A DNA stretch of 64,000 bases from Meandrina meandrites (Eukaryota > Cnidaria > Anthozoa > Scleractinia > Meandrinidae): assembly GCA_963693305.1 (NCBI GenBank), contig OY855905.1:20154437-20218436 (forward strand), in the 5' to 3' direction. Below, one piece after another: positions 34,619 to 43,075 of the stretch. Under the pieces are notes generated by a model that was not told the origin of the DNA, searched no databases, and saw nothing but the letters and a program-made list of their open reading frames with translations. Position 1 is the first letter of the stretch. Each line of letters begins with the position of its first letter. The translations under genes and the position numbers were made by a program.

Positions 34619-34670
34619 GTTTAGCCCGGACCAGGTGGAGTACATCCTAAAGAAAAGTCTGCACTTTTAA
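34494..34670 (+). pseudogene. In-frame continuation of the leftmost Polinton gene after TGA
   Basis: The frame of 34131-34493 stays open for 58 codons after the stop, with an acidic stretch (EEQEEVDLTD), an internal ATG at 34527 and a plausible tail (IMANEFSPDQVEYILKKS). Alternatively a separate 47-residue gene starts at 34527. A further open stretch in another frame (34625 to about 34813, containing FDIIYPRGG) has no ATG and may be a frameshifted remnant. Confidence 0.35.
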
Positions 34671-34862
34671 GAAGCAGCATCAAGAATAGCTTCCACAGCT
34701 TGAGCGGTAACAAGTTTGACATCATTTACCCACGAGGGGGAAGAAAGGTCTTTGAAGCGAACACGAGCATGTGGACCAACACAATCATTCAGTCACGTGT
34801 ATATGTAAATTGATATTTTTTTTTGCGCGCATTTGGAGAAAAGTGGCAGCAAGTTATCAAAC

Positions 34863-35180
34863 ATGGGCATAGCTGAATCAATGCAAAAACTCACACCCAA
34901 GCAGCAAAAGCTTTTAAATAAAAAACTGGCTGAGATAATGGCGGCAGCAGCGAAAAAGTTCGAAGCGGAAATAAAAAAATATCAAGAAGACCCCTATGTG
35001 CATTTCAATGGAAAGAAAATCAAGAAATGCCTAAACCAATGTATCCCATACACGGAGGAACAATGGGCAAATTACCAGCGGGACAAAGCCGCCAGAGACA
35101 ATAAACAGCTGATAAACTTCATAGATAAAGTTTTTTTCGAAGACGGTGCACTGCAATTAAAGAAACACAAACAAATGTAA
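34863..35180 (+). CDS. Polinton hypothetical basic/helical protein
   Basis: 105 residues from the first ATG (34863). The N-terminal half is lysine- and alanine-rich and probably helical (LTPKQQKLLNKKLAEIMAAA), followed by YTEEQWANYQRDKAARD and a basic end (KKHKQM). It lies between the two Cys-rich paralogues in the same orientation. No family recognised. An upstream in-frame TTG would add 10 residues but is an unlikely start. Confidence 0.55.
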   Translation: MGIAESMQKLTPKQQKLLNKKLAEIMAAAAKKFEAEIKKYQEDPYVHFNGKKIKKCLNQCIPYTEEQWANYQRDKAARDNKQLINFIDKVFFEDGALQLKKHKQM

Positions 35181-35233
35181 ATAACAATTAATCGCAATTA
35201 AAACAGGTAAACAGGTAAACAGGTAAACAAGAG

Positions 35234-35581
35234 ATGGACACATTGGAACTGATACAAGCACTTCCGGCAGAACTTCGAGAACAAATCCGCAAGGATTATG
35301 TAAAAATCAAACTCTGGCAGCGTAAAATGCAGGGGTGGGATGAAGTGAATAGAGCGATTTTGGAGGCCCCCTACTGTTTGAAAAACGAGCAGATCACATG
35401 GATTCTGCACTGTTACAAATGCAACCTAGAATGCGGGCGGAAATACCTCTGCAGCCTCTGTTACACAAGAAAAAGGCAGAGAGAGTATCTAGGACCGGAC
35501 ATATTCGATCCAGCAGCGTATGACCCATGCTTCGAAAAGGGGATAACAATCAACAGCAAAGTGTGGAGCTACAGGCATTAG
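35234..35581 (+). CDS. Polinton hypothetical Cys-rich protein, second copy
   Basis: 115 residues. It shares with 34131-34493 the pattern LP-x-ELREQIRK, QGW-x-EVNRAI and EAP-x-C, followed by a CYKC/CSLC cysteine cluster consistent with a small zinc-binding module. The start ATG follows a triple ACAGGTAA repeat (35203-35229). Intact, unlike its neighbour. Function unknown; position at the left end of the element suggests an accessory or early gene. Confidence 0.6.
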   Translation: MDTLELIQALPAELREQIRKDYVKIKLWQRKMQGWDEVNRAILEAPYCLKNEQITWILHCYKCNLECGRKYLCSLCYTRKRQREYLGPDIFDPAAYDPCFEKGITINSKVWSYRH

Positions 35582-35654
35582 CGCTACGTTCTGTACACGT
35601 GCCAATAACACGAGACAGGAAAACTACATGCATGGTTACACGTTGGCAAACTTA

Positions 35655-37208
35655 TCACCTATAAGTATAATCGTCTATTAAAATTAAACTCACTATTGCA
35701 TGTTTCATATTAGTTTGTTTTTGATTTAGGTTGTTAAACTGAACTATATAAAGTGAAATCGTGTCTCCCGCGTCAAATCTAATAGGTTTTGGTCTGTAAT
35801 TAAAACCGGGCCCCGCATATTGGTATCTTAGGTCATTTGCATTACGTTCGCTTTTAAACGTATAAATGTCCGAGAGGTTTATGACAAACCTAAAACCTAT
35901 CTTTTCATAATTTCGAGAGACACCTTTATCTAAAATAAAAACTGAAGCGCCATCAAGGATGCAAGGAAATGGCGACATTGCCTCAAAGAGATTACCGAAT
36001 TTAACAGCACCATTATTAATTTCTGATTTCCATTCTCCAGGTATTATTATTTTGGGTCGTAAATTTCTTAGCACAAAACCACTTAGATCATAATTTTTTA
36101 TATCAAAGCCGTTCATATCTAAATTTGTTTGTAGAGTAAAATCGCCGTCGGAAGCGAGAAAGAAAACATCATCGTAAATAATTCCGTCTATATCTGATTG
36201 ATACCCCTTAACACCGTAAATGATTAAAGCGGCCTTTTCACTAGGTGCTGAACCATCATAACCCGGATTTAAAATGTCAAAATAGATAGTGTTGTCATTC
36301 TTATCTTTTAATTTGTAAGTATTAAAAATGATCCTTATATACGGAGGGTTATGGGTGGCAAAGCGTTTGGTGTGGTAGGTAATAGTACTGGAGGCCAACT
36401 TGTTTAAAGGGTTAAGAAACCAGTTTTGGTCGTTTTTGTTTTTAGGGTAAAAGAACTCAACACATATAGTGTACTCTCCTTCTTTTAGAGGTGTTTTATT
36501 CAACGCCAAACGCGAGTTGAAAGAATTGTCACTTGTTTTTATAATGTTAAAAGTGTAAGCCTTTTTATTGACACTGTGAAGGTTGGATGTAAAGTCTTCA
36601 ACGGTAACAGAAGAAATATTGTTTACAGCTGAAACACCAACCCTTTGGGTTAAAAAACCTAAGTCATTCTTTTTATGGGCGTGCCCAGTTGTAATTGCAG
36701 AGGAGCCCACATATTTTTTCATTGAAGTAAGATTGACAGCATCTTGATCGCCGACAGGATTTGCGAGCTGTTTGATTGCATGGTCTTTCATGAGAATATC
36801 TCCAGAAATATTAGCGGTTGATACATCCCCACTATCACCCTTATCACCTTTTGCACCTTTTGGTCCAATAGCTCCTTTCGAACCCGCAGGTCCTGTTGCT
36901 CCAGTAGGTCCCGCGGGTCCTGTAGCTCCGGTTGGTCCGGTTGGCCCAGTAGCTCCAGCAGGTCCGGTAGGTCCGGTTCGCCCTTGTGGACCTCTTTCAC
37001 CTTTTAATCCTTTTTCTCCAGCATCACCTTTATCTCCTTTAGGACCTTGTGGGCCAGTATTGCCCTTATCACCTTTTTCACCTTTAGGGCCACGCGCTCC
37101 AGTTGCACCAGTTGGACCAGCAGGACCAGCAGGGCCAGCTTGCCCTCGGATTGAAGTAGACTCTTCATGTGTTTGAGTTGCACCCGTCGCACCGTTAAGA
37201 AACCCCAT
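35655..37208 (-). CDS. Polinton collagen-like fibre protein
   Basis: 517 residues. Residues about 21-131 are continuous Gly-X-Y triplets (about 36), alternating [10 protein letters not shown] with charged GPKGDKGD blocks. After this comes a region like phage tail-fibre stems ([21 protein letters not shown]), then about 330 residues of mixed strand-rich sequence that could form a trimeric head. Collagen-like fibres occur in several large DNA viruses and phages as host-attachment spikes; this one is probably the vertex fibre (inference). The ATG lies directly after TATATAGAG. It is convergent with the rightward genes on its left and co-directional with the ATPase, with 2 bases between. Confidence 0.85.
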   Translation of the reverse strand: MGFLNGATGATQTHEESTSIRGQAGPAGPAGPTGATGARGPKGEKGDKGNTGPQGPKGDKGDAGEKGLKGERGPQGRTGPTGPAGATGPTGPTGATGPAGPTGATGPAGSKGAIGPKGAKGDKGDSGDVSTANISGDILMKDHAIKQLANPVGDQDAVNLTSMKKYVGSSAITTGHAHKKNDLGFLTQRVGVSAVNNISSVTVEDFTSNLHSVNKKAYTFNIIKTSDNSFNSRLALNKTPLKEGEYTICVEFFYPKNKNDQNWFLNPLNKLASSTITYHTKRFATHNPPYIRIIFNTYKLKDKNDNTIYFDILNPGYDGSAPSEKAALIIYGVKGYQSDIDGIIYDDVFFLASDGDFTLQTNLDMNGFDIKNYDLSGFVLRNLRPKIIIPGEWKSEINNGAVKFGNLFEAMSPFPCILDGASVFILDKGVSRNYEKIGFRFVINLSDIYTFKSERNANDLRYQYAGPGFNYRPKPIRFDAGDTISLYIVQFNNLNQKQTNMKHAIVSLILIDDYTYR

Positions 37209-37210
37209 CT

Positions 37211-37843
37211 CTATATATTTTCGTCAAAATTTTTTAGAGTTTGTTTTTTTGGTTTGTCGTGGTATAAAAAAGAATATTTAGCATCGGTAGCCCTTTCAAG
37301 CAGCTCTCTGTCAATTCCCAATTCATCAGCAATACGGTTATTCTCTCTGGGAAGAAAGTTAAAAATGCAAAAGTGGCTACAATTATCTCGGATGTTTTTG
37401 GGGACCTTAAAATAGCTTTGAGAAAGATAAATAACGCTGCAATTGCGGTGGCGACCGTTGATAAAATAATCGATAATGTCGTTTTGGTTACTTTCACAAA
37501 CCATGTCATCGAAAATTACAATCTTTTGGTTGTCAGTGGACAGCGTTTCCAAAGGAATAACATCGTTGGCGGCTTCAATAACATTATAGTCAGCCACAGG
37601 ATTGACTCTTGTGTCGAAATCATCAATCATATATTGGTACTTGTCTTGATGCAGGTTCTTAGCGCAAAGGTAAATTTTGTCGTAGACCAACAGCCTGTAA
37701 AGCATATGCATGAGAATATTTGTCTTACCAGAGTTGCTTGGCCCGCAAATAAGCATCCGAAAGGTATCTGCTGGCATACAAGGGTGGCCTTGCTTGTAAT
37801 TACTTTTTGTAGTCAAACTGGGGTCGTAATTGGGAATTTTCAT
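37211..37843 (-). CDS. Polinton genome-packaging ATPase (FtsK-HerA/A32-like)
   Basis: 210 residues from the ATG at 37843. Walker A is GPSNSGKT at residues 34-41 and Walker B is IVIFDDM at about 108-114; the C-terminal part has [17 protein letters not shown], the sensor region typical of A32-type packaging ATPases. Length fits the family (200-260). Known role: pumps DNA into preformed capsids. An upstream in-frame extension to 37951 would overlap the divergent gene and its promoter, so the shorter start is chosen. It shares a TATATATA block with the divergent gene at 37873. Confidence 0.9.
   Translation of the reverse strand: MKIPNYDPSLTTKSNYKQGHPCMPADTFRMLICGPSNSGKTNILMHMLYRLLVYDKIYLCAKNLHQDKYQYMIDDFDTRVNPVADYNVIEAANDVIPLETLSTDNQKIVIFDDMVCESNQNDIIDYFINGRHRNCSVIYLSQSYFKVPKNIRDNCSHFCIFNFLPRENNRIADELGIDRELLERATDAKYSFLYHDKPKKQTLKNFDENI
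37212..37217 (-). promoter_or_regulatory. TATATAGAG start-proximal motif (collagen-like fibre)
   Basis: On the minus strand TATATAGAG directly touches the fibre ATG at 37208. Confidence 0.55.
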
Positions 37844-37854
37844 TTTTTTTCTGT

Positions 37855-37862
37855 TATATATA
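37855..37862. promoter_or_regulatory. Bidirectional TATATATA between divergent genes
   Basis: TATATATA lies 11 nt before the ATPase ATG (minus) and 10 nt before the 37873 ATG (plus). The only intergenic sequence is 29 bases, so both promoters must sit here. Confidence 0.6.
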
Positions 37863-37872
37863 CGGCAAAAAT

Positions 37873-38763
37873 ATGTCCATGAAGAAGTGGCGAAAACTTG
37901 CAAGCGAAAAGGCTGAAGTTGAGCAGCAGAACGACAGCATTCTCGCGGCAATAAAAAACAACAAAATCAATAAAGAGTTTGGCCAGCTATCAGGTGAGGA
38001 TTTGTTCAAACCTATCACATCGCGGCTTGACAAACTCCAAGTAGGGGATAGCAACTCAGCTGCTGAGCCAAAAGAAGAGGTTCCAGACTATGGTATGGAT
38101 GAGTTTGATTTAAACAACCCCTTCGACGGAGATTTTAATCCGGATGCGGAAACACCACCTCCAACACCAACACCATCACCATCACCATCACCATCACCAA
38201 CACCATCACCTACATCATCACCAACATCAACACCGTTACCACCTTTAGCTGAAGAGGAAGAAATGGAATTAATGGAAGAAGAGCAACCAAGTACAAGTGG
38301 GGTAAAACCCAAAGAAAGTAAATGGGGGTCACCACAAGAACTGGTTATCAAGGGATCAGAGTCAAATGACCTGCGGACACTGAACAGGATGTTATCAGAA
38401 AATAAAAACAATCCCAAATATGTGGTAAAAAGCAAAACATCAAAATTTCACGGCGACACATTGGCAGTGATAAAAAAAAAGAGAGATGAAATTCTTGAAA
38501 GGAGAAAAAGAGGGGTTAAAATCCCCATACAGCAGCTGATGCCCGATGTTGATGATGATGAACCCGACAGAGAAATGGAAGGAAGCGGAAGTGTTGATCC
38601 AAACGCTTTGGTTGAAAGGCTATACTTAAGCTTGGCGTCTATACAGGCGGGCAACACTTCACTGAAGCTGAAAAAACAGGTCAAGCAGATGTTGGGGTTG
38701 CTGGTAAAGCTAAAGGAAATAACACAAAAAGAAGCCCACAAAATTTTGAGTGATATTATATAA
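37873..38763 (+). CDS. Polinton hypothetical structural protein with Pro/Ser/Thr-rich linker
   Basis: 296 residues. The basic helical start (MSMKKWRKLASEKAEVEQQN) is followed by an acidic region, a low-complexity PTPSPSPS linker (about residues 95-120) encoded by CCATCA repeats, a basic middle (KKKRDEILERRKRGVKIP) and a helical, lysine-rich end. Position next to ATPase and penton genes suggests a virion or assembly protein. No family recognised. Its stop is 5 bases before the next ATG. Confidence 0.7.
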   Translation: MSMKKWRKLASEKAEVEQQNDSILAAIKNNKINKEFGQLSGEDLFKPITSRLDKLQVGDSNSAAEPKEEVPDYGMDEFDLNNPFDGDFNPDAETPPPTPTPSPSPSPSPTPSPTSSPTSTPLPPLAEEEEMELMEEEQPSTSGVKPKESKWGSPQELVIKGSESNDLRTLNRMLSENKNNPKYVVKSKTSKFHGDTLAVIKKKRDEILERRKRGVKIPIQQLMPDVDDDEPDREMEGSGSVDPNALVERLYLSLASIQAGNTSLKLKKQVKQMLGLLVKLKEITQKEAHKILSDII

Positions 38764-38764
38764 G
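38757..38764 (+). promoter_or_regulatory. TATATAAG start-proximal motif (penton gene)
   Basis: TATATAAG with 4 nt to the ATG at 38769, overlapping the end of the upstream gene. Confidence 0.6.
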
Positions 38765-38768
38765 CAAC

Positions 38769-39554
38769 ATGTCAACCCATTTTCATTTCAACCTGTTGCT
38801 CGACTCGCAGCTGGCCAAACAAAACAACGCCAACAGCAAGTCACATGACTTCACAATTAAGTTTGACCCACCAATTGCTTTAGAACCCTCCAAATCATAC
38901 AAGGCGGCGTTAAATGAGCTGGTATCTATGACATATTCGTGGTACAACATCGCGAAACGGTACAACAACAACGAATTCAAATGGCGGAAAAAAACAGAAA
39001 ACTGGAAAACCGTGACAATACCGGATGGAATGTATGATTACAAAGGTCTCAACACCACCATCCAGTCGCTTATCGGAAGAGTGGATCCCAAGGATGAAAA
39101 ATCCAAGTTTATTTTTCAGCTGTATTTTCACACCACAACATATCGGGCGGTTATTTTGTTGGAGGACGACTACGAGCTTGATCTAAGTGGAGGTGAATTT
39201 GCTGCGTTGCTGGGTTTTGACAAGAAAACAATAGATGGAGCGAACAATAGGAGCGACCGCGTGCCAAATATAACAAGAGGCGTCGACTGGATCTACATCC
39301 ATTGTGACCTCATTACAAGGGCTGTGGACAACATCGGGGGCGACGTTATGTTCTCTTTTTCAACCGCTGAACTCGTCGTCAGCTACCCCTTTTCAAAAGA
39401 GCCTCGCCGCCTCCTGTGGCACCCGGTGAACAAAAATAGAATCAATGCGATAAATATCAAAATCACGGACGGACGCAACAACATTATAGATTTGAATGAC
39501 CAAGACGTGGCGTTAAGTATCATCATTGAAGAAGAAACACCCAAGCCCATCTGA
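38769..39554 (+). CDS. Polinton minor capsid/penton-like protein
   Basis: 261 residues, strand-rich with FHFNLLLDSQ, FTIKFDPPIAL, YKAALNELVSMTYSWYNI, TVTIPDGMYDYKGLNTTIQS and ILLEDDYELDLSGGEFAALLGF. This looks like the single-jelly-roll penton or minor capsid protein of Polintons and adintoviruses, and it stands just upstream of the basic protein and major capsid genes as expected. In the virion it would close the five-fold vertices. The assignment rests on length, position and pattern; a structure prediction should show one jelly roll. Confidence 0.7.
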   Translation: MSTHFHFNLLLDSQLAKQNNANSKSHDFTIKFDPPIALEPSKSYKAALNELVSMTYSWYNIAKRYNNNEFKWRKKTENWKTVTIPDGMYDYKGLNTTIQSLIGRVDPKDEKSKFIFQLYFHTTTYRAVILLEDDYELDLSGGEFAALLGFDKKTIDGANNRSDRVPNITRGVDWIYIHCDLITRAVDNIGGDVMFSFSTAELVVSYPFSKEPRRLLWHPVNKNRINAINIKITDGRNNIIDLNDQDVALSIIIEEETPKPI

Positions 39555-39607
39555 AAATAATTTACACATAGCTCATCATTGAAAATAATTTACACATAAG
39601 TATAATA

Positions 39608-40111
39608 ATGAATCATCCGAGCGAGTGGGCGAGATATTACGACGCGCCAAACGGAACATATAGATACAGACACAAAGGTACGGGGGTTGTAAGAGACACC
39701 CTGATGAATATAGGAAAGCGGTTCAAAAAGAAGGTCACCCGTCAGACGTTGGAGAAGGCTGTAAATGAAGCCTCGAAGCAAATGCTGAAAAAAGCCGCAG
39801 AAAAAGCAGAAGAAAAAGCGGCTGACAAGATACAAGCGGTTTTGCGAAATAGCACACCCCAGAAAACCCCAAGCGTAAAACCAAAGGGTAAAAAGACTCC
39901 AAGTGTAAAACCAAAGGGTAAAAAGACTCCAAGTGTAAAACCTAAGGGTAAACAGAAACTTAGTACCGAGTCGCGGCAAAAACTGAAGAAGATGCTAAAC
40001 CCTGGGGTAGCAACTCAGTTAAGCGGGGATTCACGGAAAAAGTTGAACCAGATTTTAAATGCGGGTCGGGCTGCAAGGATGAAAGTAAACCAATTGATAG
40101 CAGAAAATTAA
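39608..40111 (+). CDS. Polinton basic, lysine-rich core-type protein with KTPSVKPKGK repeats
   Basis: 167 residues, strongly basic. The N-terminus (WARYYDAPNGTYRYR) is followed by a helical Ala/Lys/Glu-rich part, then three tandem copies of KTPSVKPKGK (about bases 39868-39955, 30-bp units), then two similar short helices (STESRQKLKKMLNPG, SGDSRKKLNQILNAG). A DNA-condensing or capsid-lining role like adenovirus core proteins is inferred from charge and from its place between penton and capsid genes. The 5' leader contains a 32-bp direct repeat (AAAATAATTTACACATA). Confidence 0.65.
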   Translation: MNHPSEWARYYDAPNGTYRYRHKGTGVVRDTLMNIGKRFKKKVTRQTLEKAVNEASKQMLKKAAEKAEEKAADKIQAVLRNSTPQKTPSVKPKGKKTPSVKPKGKKTPSVKPKGKQKLSTESRQKLKKMLNPGVATQLSGDSRKKLNQILNAGRAARMKVNQLIAEN

Positions 40112-40129
40112 AATAATTTTTTAAAAAGA

Positions 40130-40137
40130 TATATAGG
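40130..40137 (+). promoter_or_regulatory. TATATAGG start-proximal motif (major capsid gene)
   Basis: TATATAGG, then 7 nt (ACGCAAG), then the ATG at 40145. Confidence 0.6.
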
Positions 40138-40144
40138 ACGCAAG

Positions 40145-41410
40145 ATGTTCAGAAGCCACAGGCATTTGGAAAAAACAGAGTATGTTCGTGTCATGTTAGA
40201 CAAACCGATCACTATCCCGGGAAACGATCAGCACCAGGTAAAAACAAACTATAAATTCACACTCACCGACCGAGACAACTGGTTTGACTGGTATAACGCC
40301 TACTTCCGGGCTGATTTCACTTTCGAGGTAACCGCGGATGGCGCGCAAGTTGCAGCAGACGTCCGGGCAGCACCCATTAACGGCTCATTTTCACTGATAA
40401 ACAAACTTGTGGTAAAATCATCGGGCAAAAACATTTACAACGTAGACAACATTCACAAGCTCATATTCATAAAGAACTTGTTGGATTTTTCTGATGACTT
40501 TGCGAGGAGCGCAGCGAAAGATCAGTTTTGGTATTTGGATACAACAAATAGCAATGTAACGGCTGTCGCTGCCACTAACCTTGGAATCAGAGAAAGGGGC
40601 TTGCTTGCCCACGCCGGCCTCACGGTTGAAACCCTCATACCGCTTAACAGGTACTCATTCTTCGAAGAGCTGAGTGACAAGCTTCTCCCTCCCATGCAGC
40701 TGGAGTTCGAAATTGAGCTACAATCGGATGCAGAGCTGATTTGGCAAAACGATGACACCAATCGCAGAATAGTGGTGAGAAACTTCGAGCTGTGGGTTCC
40801 AATGCTGCGTTTTACCAGCGAAGGACAGAAGATCGCAAACGAAAACTTTTTGAAACCTCAGAAATGGACGTACCTTAATGAAATGATCCAACCCAGCAGT
40901 AGCCGGCGTGACGCTTTCGGACAGTGGCAGATAAATCCCGGCGTAAAGGATGCCAAACATGTTTTCATTTTCATACAACAGTCAAGGAAGAAGGACGCCG
41001 CGGGTCAAAACCCCTACTTCTTTGACACCTTTAACATTGACGGAGACAATTCAGCCAAGCTAGCGACCTGCCGGCTACAGTACGGCTCTTCACAGTACTA
41101 TCCGGAGCTGGACTACGACGAAAACTTCAAACTGCGCATTCTTAATGACTTAAAGAACTACCGGTACCGCAAAAACGACTACAACACCGGTGTTCAGCTT
41201 CAGCCCAACAACTTCAAGGATTTATACCCAGTACTCTATTTCGACCTACGTGAAAACAAGGACAACAAGACCAACGACCCGAAGCAGATGGTTTTCCACT
41301 ACAGGCTCAACGAGGCGGCCAACGCGCAAGACTACACCATTTATGCAGGAATTTTGTATGAGTCCGAATTTGCTCTCAGGCAGGTGGGTAATGAGCTGGT
41401 GATGGTTTAA
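40145..41410 (+). CDS. Polinton major capsid protein (double jelly roll)
   Basis: 421 residues, intact. Characteristic stretches include YFRADFTFEV, INGSFSLINKLVVKSSGKNIY, LIPLNRYSFFEELSDKLLPPM and LEFEIELQSDAELIW, a pattern familiar from cnidarian Maverick capsid proteins. Length is near the low end for double-jelly-roll hexon-type proteins. Known role: forms the trimeric capsomers of an icosahedral shell. It follows the basic core-type gene by 33 bases and has its own TATATAGG. I am confident of the family by pattern and context; the fold itself is not visible. Confidence 0.85.
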   Translation: MFRSHRHLEKTEYVRVMLDKPITIPGNDQHQVKTNYKFTLTDRDNWFDWYNAYFRADFTFEVTADGAQVAADVRAAPINGSFSLINKLVVKSSGKNIYNVDNIHKLIFIKNLLDFSDDFARSAAKDQFWYLDTTNSNVTAVAATNLGIRERGLLAHAGLTVETLIPLNRYSFFEELSDKLLPPMQLEFEIELQSDAELIWQNDDTNRRIVVRNFELWVPMLRFTSEGQKIANENFLKPQKWTYLNEMIQPSSSRRDAFGQWQINPGVKDAKHVFIFIQQSRKKDAAGQNPYFFDTFNIDGDNSAKLATCRLQYGSSQYYPELDYDENFKLRILNDLKNYRYRKNDYNTGVQLQPNNFKDLYPVLYFDLRENKDNKTNDPKQMVFHYRLNEAANAQDYTIYAGILYESEFALRQVGNELVMV

Positions 41411-41429
41411 TGGAATTGGCAACTTTGTA

Positions 41430-41455
41430 GCAACTTTGTAGCAACTTTGTAGCAA
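41430..41455. repeat. Triple TAGCAACTTTG repeat after capsid gene
   Basis: TAGCAACTTTG occurs two to three times in tandem between the capsid gene and the next ORF. No function known. Confidence 0.6.
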
Positions 41456-41480
41456 ATGAAAGTGAAATAATTTTGTATGA

Positions 41481-41488
41481 AATATAAG
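41481..41488 (+). promoter_or_regulatory. AATATAAG start-proximal motif
   Basis: AATATAAG, a one-base variant of TATATAAG, with 2 nt to the ATG at 41491. Confidence 0.45.
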
Positions 41489-41490
41489 AG

Positions 41491-41976
41491 ATGACGACTT
41501 ACTATCCGCACAAGATTTCACTTTCAGACGGGCAGAAGGTAAGCCTCGCGCGGGCCTTTGGGCGAGGAGAAGCTGTTACGCTCAGATTTAAAAACGAGGC
41601 TATAACCGGCGGCAGCGACACTTTGCACTTGACCGCCAGGCAGATCAAAAAAATAGAGCGCGCTATCAAAAACAAAACGGGCGTGGATATAGACATGAGC
41701 AAGACACAAATCAGACATGTGCGCACGCGTAGCGGCACTTTGCCCTTGACCCCTAGACAGATCAAAGATATAGAGCGCGCTATCAAAAACAAAACAGGCA
41801 TGGATATAGACATGAGCAAGAGACAAATCAGACATACGCCCAAGCTGGCGAATGGTGCAGGCATGCGGGTAAAACCTCCAACAGGATCAGGAATGCGTAT
41901 CAATCCTCCACCATATATGCGCCCGCCACCATTTATAGGTTCTTGGGGTGACCAAAAAAAAGCCCGCCTTCGTTGA
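41491..41976 (+). CDS. Polinton hypothetical protein with duplicated RQIK-x-IERAIKNKTG module
   Basis: 161 residues. It begins with ISLSDGQKVSLARAF and TLRFKNEAITGG, followed by two copies of a 36-residue unit (LTARQIKKIERAIKNKTG and LTPRQIKDIERAIKNKTG, each followed by DIDMSK and QIRH), then a proline- and glycine-rich tail (INPPPYMRPPP). Similar modules are familiar from cnidarian Maverick ORFs but have no named function. Its 3' end overlaps the protease frame by 29 bases, across a run of eight A (41954-41961). Confidence 0.65.
   Translation: MTTYYPHKISLSDGQKVSLARAFGRGEAVTLRFKNEAITGGSDTLHLTARQIKKIERAIKNKTGVDIDMSKTQIRHVRTRSGTLPLTPRQIKDIERAIKNKTGMDIDMSKRQIRHTPKLANGAGMRVKPPTGSGMRINPPPYMRPPPFIGSWGDQKKARLR
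41932..41939 (+). promoter_or_regulatory. TTTATAGG start-proximal motif (protease)
   Basis: TTTATAGG lies 8 nt before the GTG at 41948, where the other genes have their ATG. It supports a start at this point. Confidence 0.45.
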
Positions 41977-42418
41977 TGTCCCCTTAACTGATTATGACTT
42001 GCAGCGATGGTGCCAATACTTGAAAATCCCCATCAAAGGTATATTTGCGAGAGATGAGATCCGCGTGAAAAACCACTCTCCTTGTATAATCAACATGGAT
42101 GATCTTGGAGGGCCAGGCACCCATTGGGTTTGCTGCTGGGATGGAACTGAATATTTTGACTCTTTTGGTTTACCTCCACCCGCGGAATGGGAAATTGAGT
42201 TGATTCTTGAGGGCAAACAGACCTTTCTTCGGAATGACAACCAGCTTCAGTGGGAATCCAGTGTGCGCTGCGGCTACTACTGTCTGCTTTTTCTGAACGA
42301 ACGTAACAAAGGACGGTCGTTTCGAGATATTTTGAGCATGTTTTCTGAAAATACGCGCGCCAACGAGGCTGTGGTGAAGGATTATTTTACACAGTGGGGT
42401 AAACCCCACACCCCATGA
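41948..42418 (+). CDS. Polinton adenain-like cysteine protease, no ATG start
   Basis: 156 residues counted from GTG at 41948. The catalytic pattern is clear: GTHWVCCW (His59), YFDSFG (Asp71) and CGYYCLLFL (Cys112), as in adenovirus-type virion maturation proteases. The family cleaves capsid and core precursors during assembly. No ATG exists between the in-frame stop near 41935 and residue 50, which is inside the domain. Three explanations: the start ATG mutated to GTG, a frameshift from the overlapping upstream gene at the run of eight A, or non-AUG initiation. The protein body is intact. Confidence 0.85.
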   Translation: MTKKKPAFVDVPLTDYDLQRWCQYLKIPIKGIFARDEIRVKNHSPCIINMDDLGGPGTHWVCCWDGTEYFDSFGLPPPAEWEIELILEGKQTFLRNDNQLQWESSVRCGYYCLLFLNERNKGRSFRDILSMFSENTRANEAVVKDYFTQWGKPHTP

Positions 42419-42430
42419 ATTTTGGTTAAT

Positions 42431-42438
42431 TATATAGG
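42431..42438 (+). promoter_or_regulatory. TATATAGG abutting start codon
   Basis: TATATAGG directly touches the ATG at 42439. Confidence 0.6.
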
Positions 42439-43047
42439 ATGGATGTTTACTGTGTGAAAGAAAAGCGCTTCACACCCAATGTGGCGGGAAGTGAAAAAAT
42501 TACAACCGCAAAAAACGGCAGAAGACTGCTTAAAGTAAAATGTGCTAGCTGCGGCATTACCAAGACAAGATTTATTTCTAATAAAACACAAAATGGTGCT
42601 GCTCAAGAAGGAGGTAATCTTTTGGATCCATTGTTTAAGTGGACCAGAAGGGGTTTACCCAAAAAGAAGAGAGAAGAACTTGCACGCGCTGAAAAAAGAA
42701 TGTTTGGAGGTGGAGTAGTGGGGGGTCCCCACACCCCTAGTGGAAGTGGAGTATTTGATACAGTTGGAAATACAGCAGCTGAAGCTTTCTTTGAGTATGG
42801 AGTTCCTTATTTAGCAAAGCAAGGTGTGAAACAAGGAAGATACTTTGCAAGCGAGTTTTTAAGACAACCAGAGTATCAGAAGAAGTTAGCCAATAAAGCC
42901 AAACCAATCGCGAGAAAAGCTGTTAATTACACAATTGATGCTTTGTCTGGGGATTTGTTGACTAAAGCCTCAAACAGATTAAGACCAAAAGATATGATAC
43001 CGGGGAATAAGATGAAAGGTGGGTGTCACACAGTGTGCCAAAGTTGA
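42439..43047 (+). CDS. Polinton zinc-ribbon protein with amphipathic C-terminal region
   Basis: 202 residues. Residues 1-50 form a small module with YCVKEKRFTPN and KCASCGITKTRF, a CxxC-type zinc ribbon like DUF5679. After a Gly-rich linker, residues about 110-190 (FFEYGVPYLAKQGVKQGRYF, ASEFLRQPEYQKKLANKAKP) look helical and basic, a type often seen in Polinton virion proteins and possibly membrane-active. The same N-terminal module starts the next gene, so the ribbon has been duplicated and joined to different C-terminal domains. Confidence 0.65.
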   Translation: MDVYCVKEKRFTPNVAGSEKITTAKNGRRLLKVKCASCGITKTRFISNKTQNGAAQEGGNLLDPLFKWTRRGLPKKKREELARAEKRMFGGGVVGGPHTPSGSGVFDTVGNTAAEAFFEYGVPYLAKQGVKQGRYFASEFLRQPEYQKKLANKAKPIARKAVNYTIDALSGDLLTKASNRLRPKDMIPGNKMKGGCHTVCQS

Positions 43048-43063
43048 AATGATTTTTGCTTAT

Positions 43064-43071
43064 TATATAGG
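43064..43071 (+). promoter_or_regulatory. TATATAGG start-proximal motif (PLA2 gene)
   Basis: TATATAGG with 4 nt (AAGG) to the ATG at 43076. Confidence 0.6.
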
Positions 43072-43075
43072 AAGG

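Noticed and set aside
34833..34862. TTG start adding 10 residues to the 34863 gene
   Set aside because: An ATG is available at 34863, and non-AUG starts are unlikely without support.
36772..37176. Proline-rich ORF on the plus strand
   Set aside because: Antisense shadow of the Gly-X-Y collagen repeats of the fibre gene.
37373..37882. 169-residue ORF opposite the packaging ATPase
   Set aside because: Antisense to a gene with clear Walker motifs; no motif of its own.
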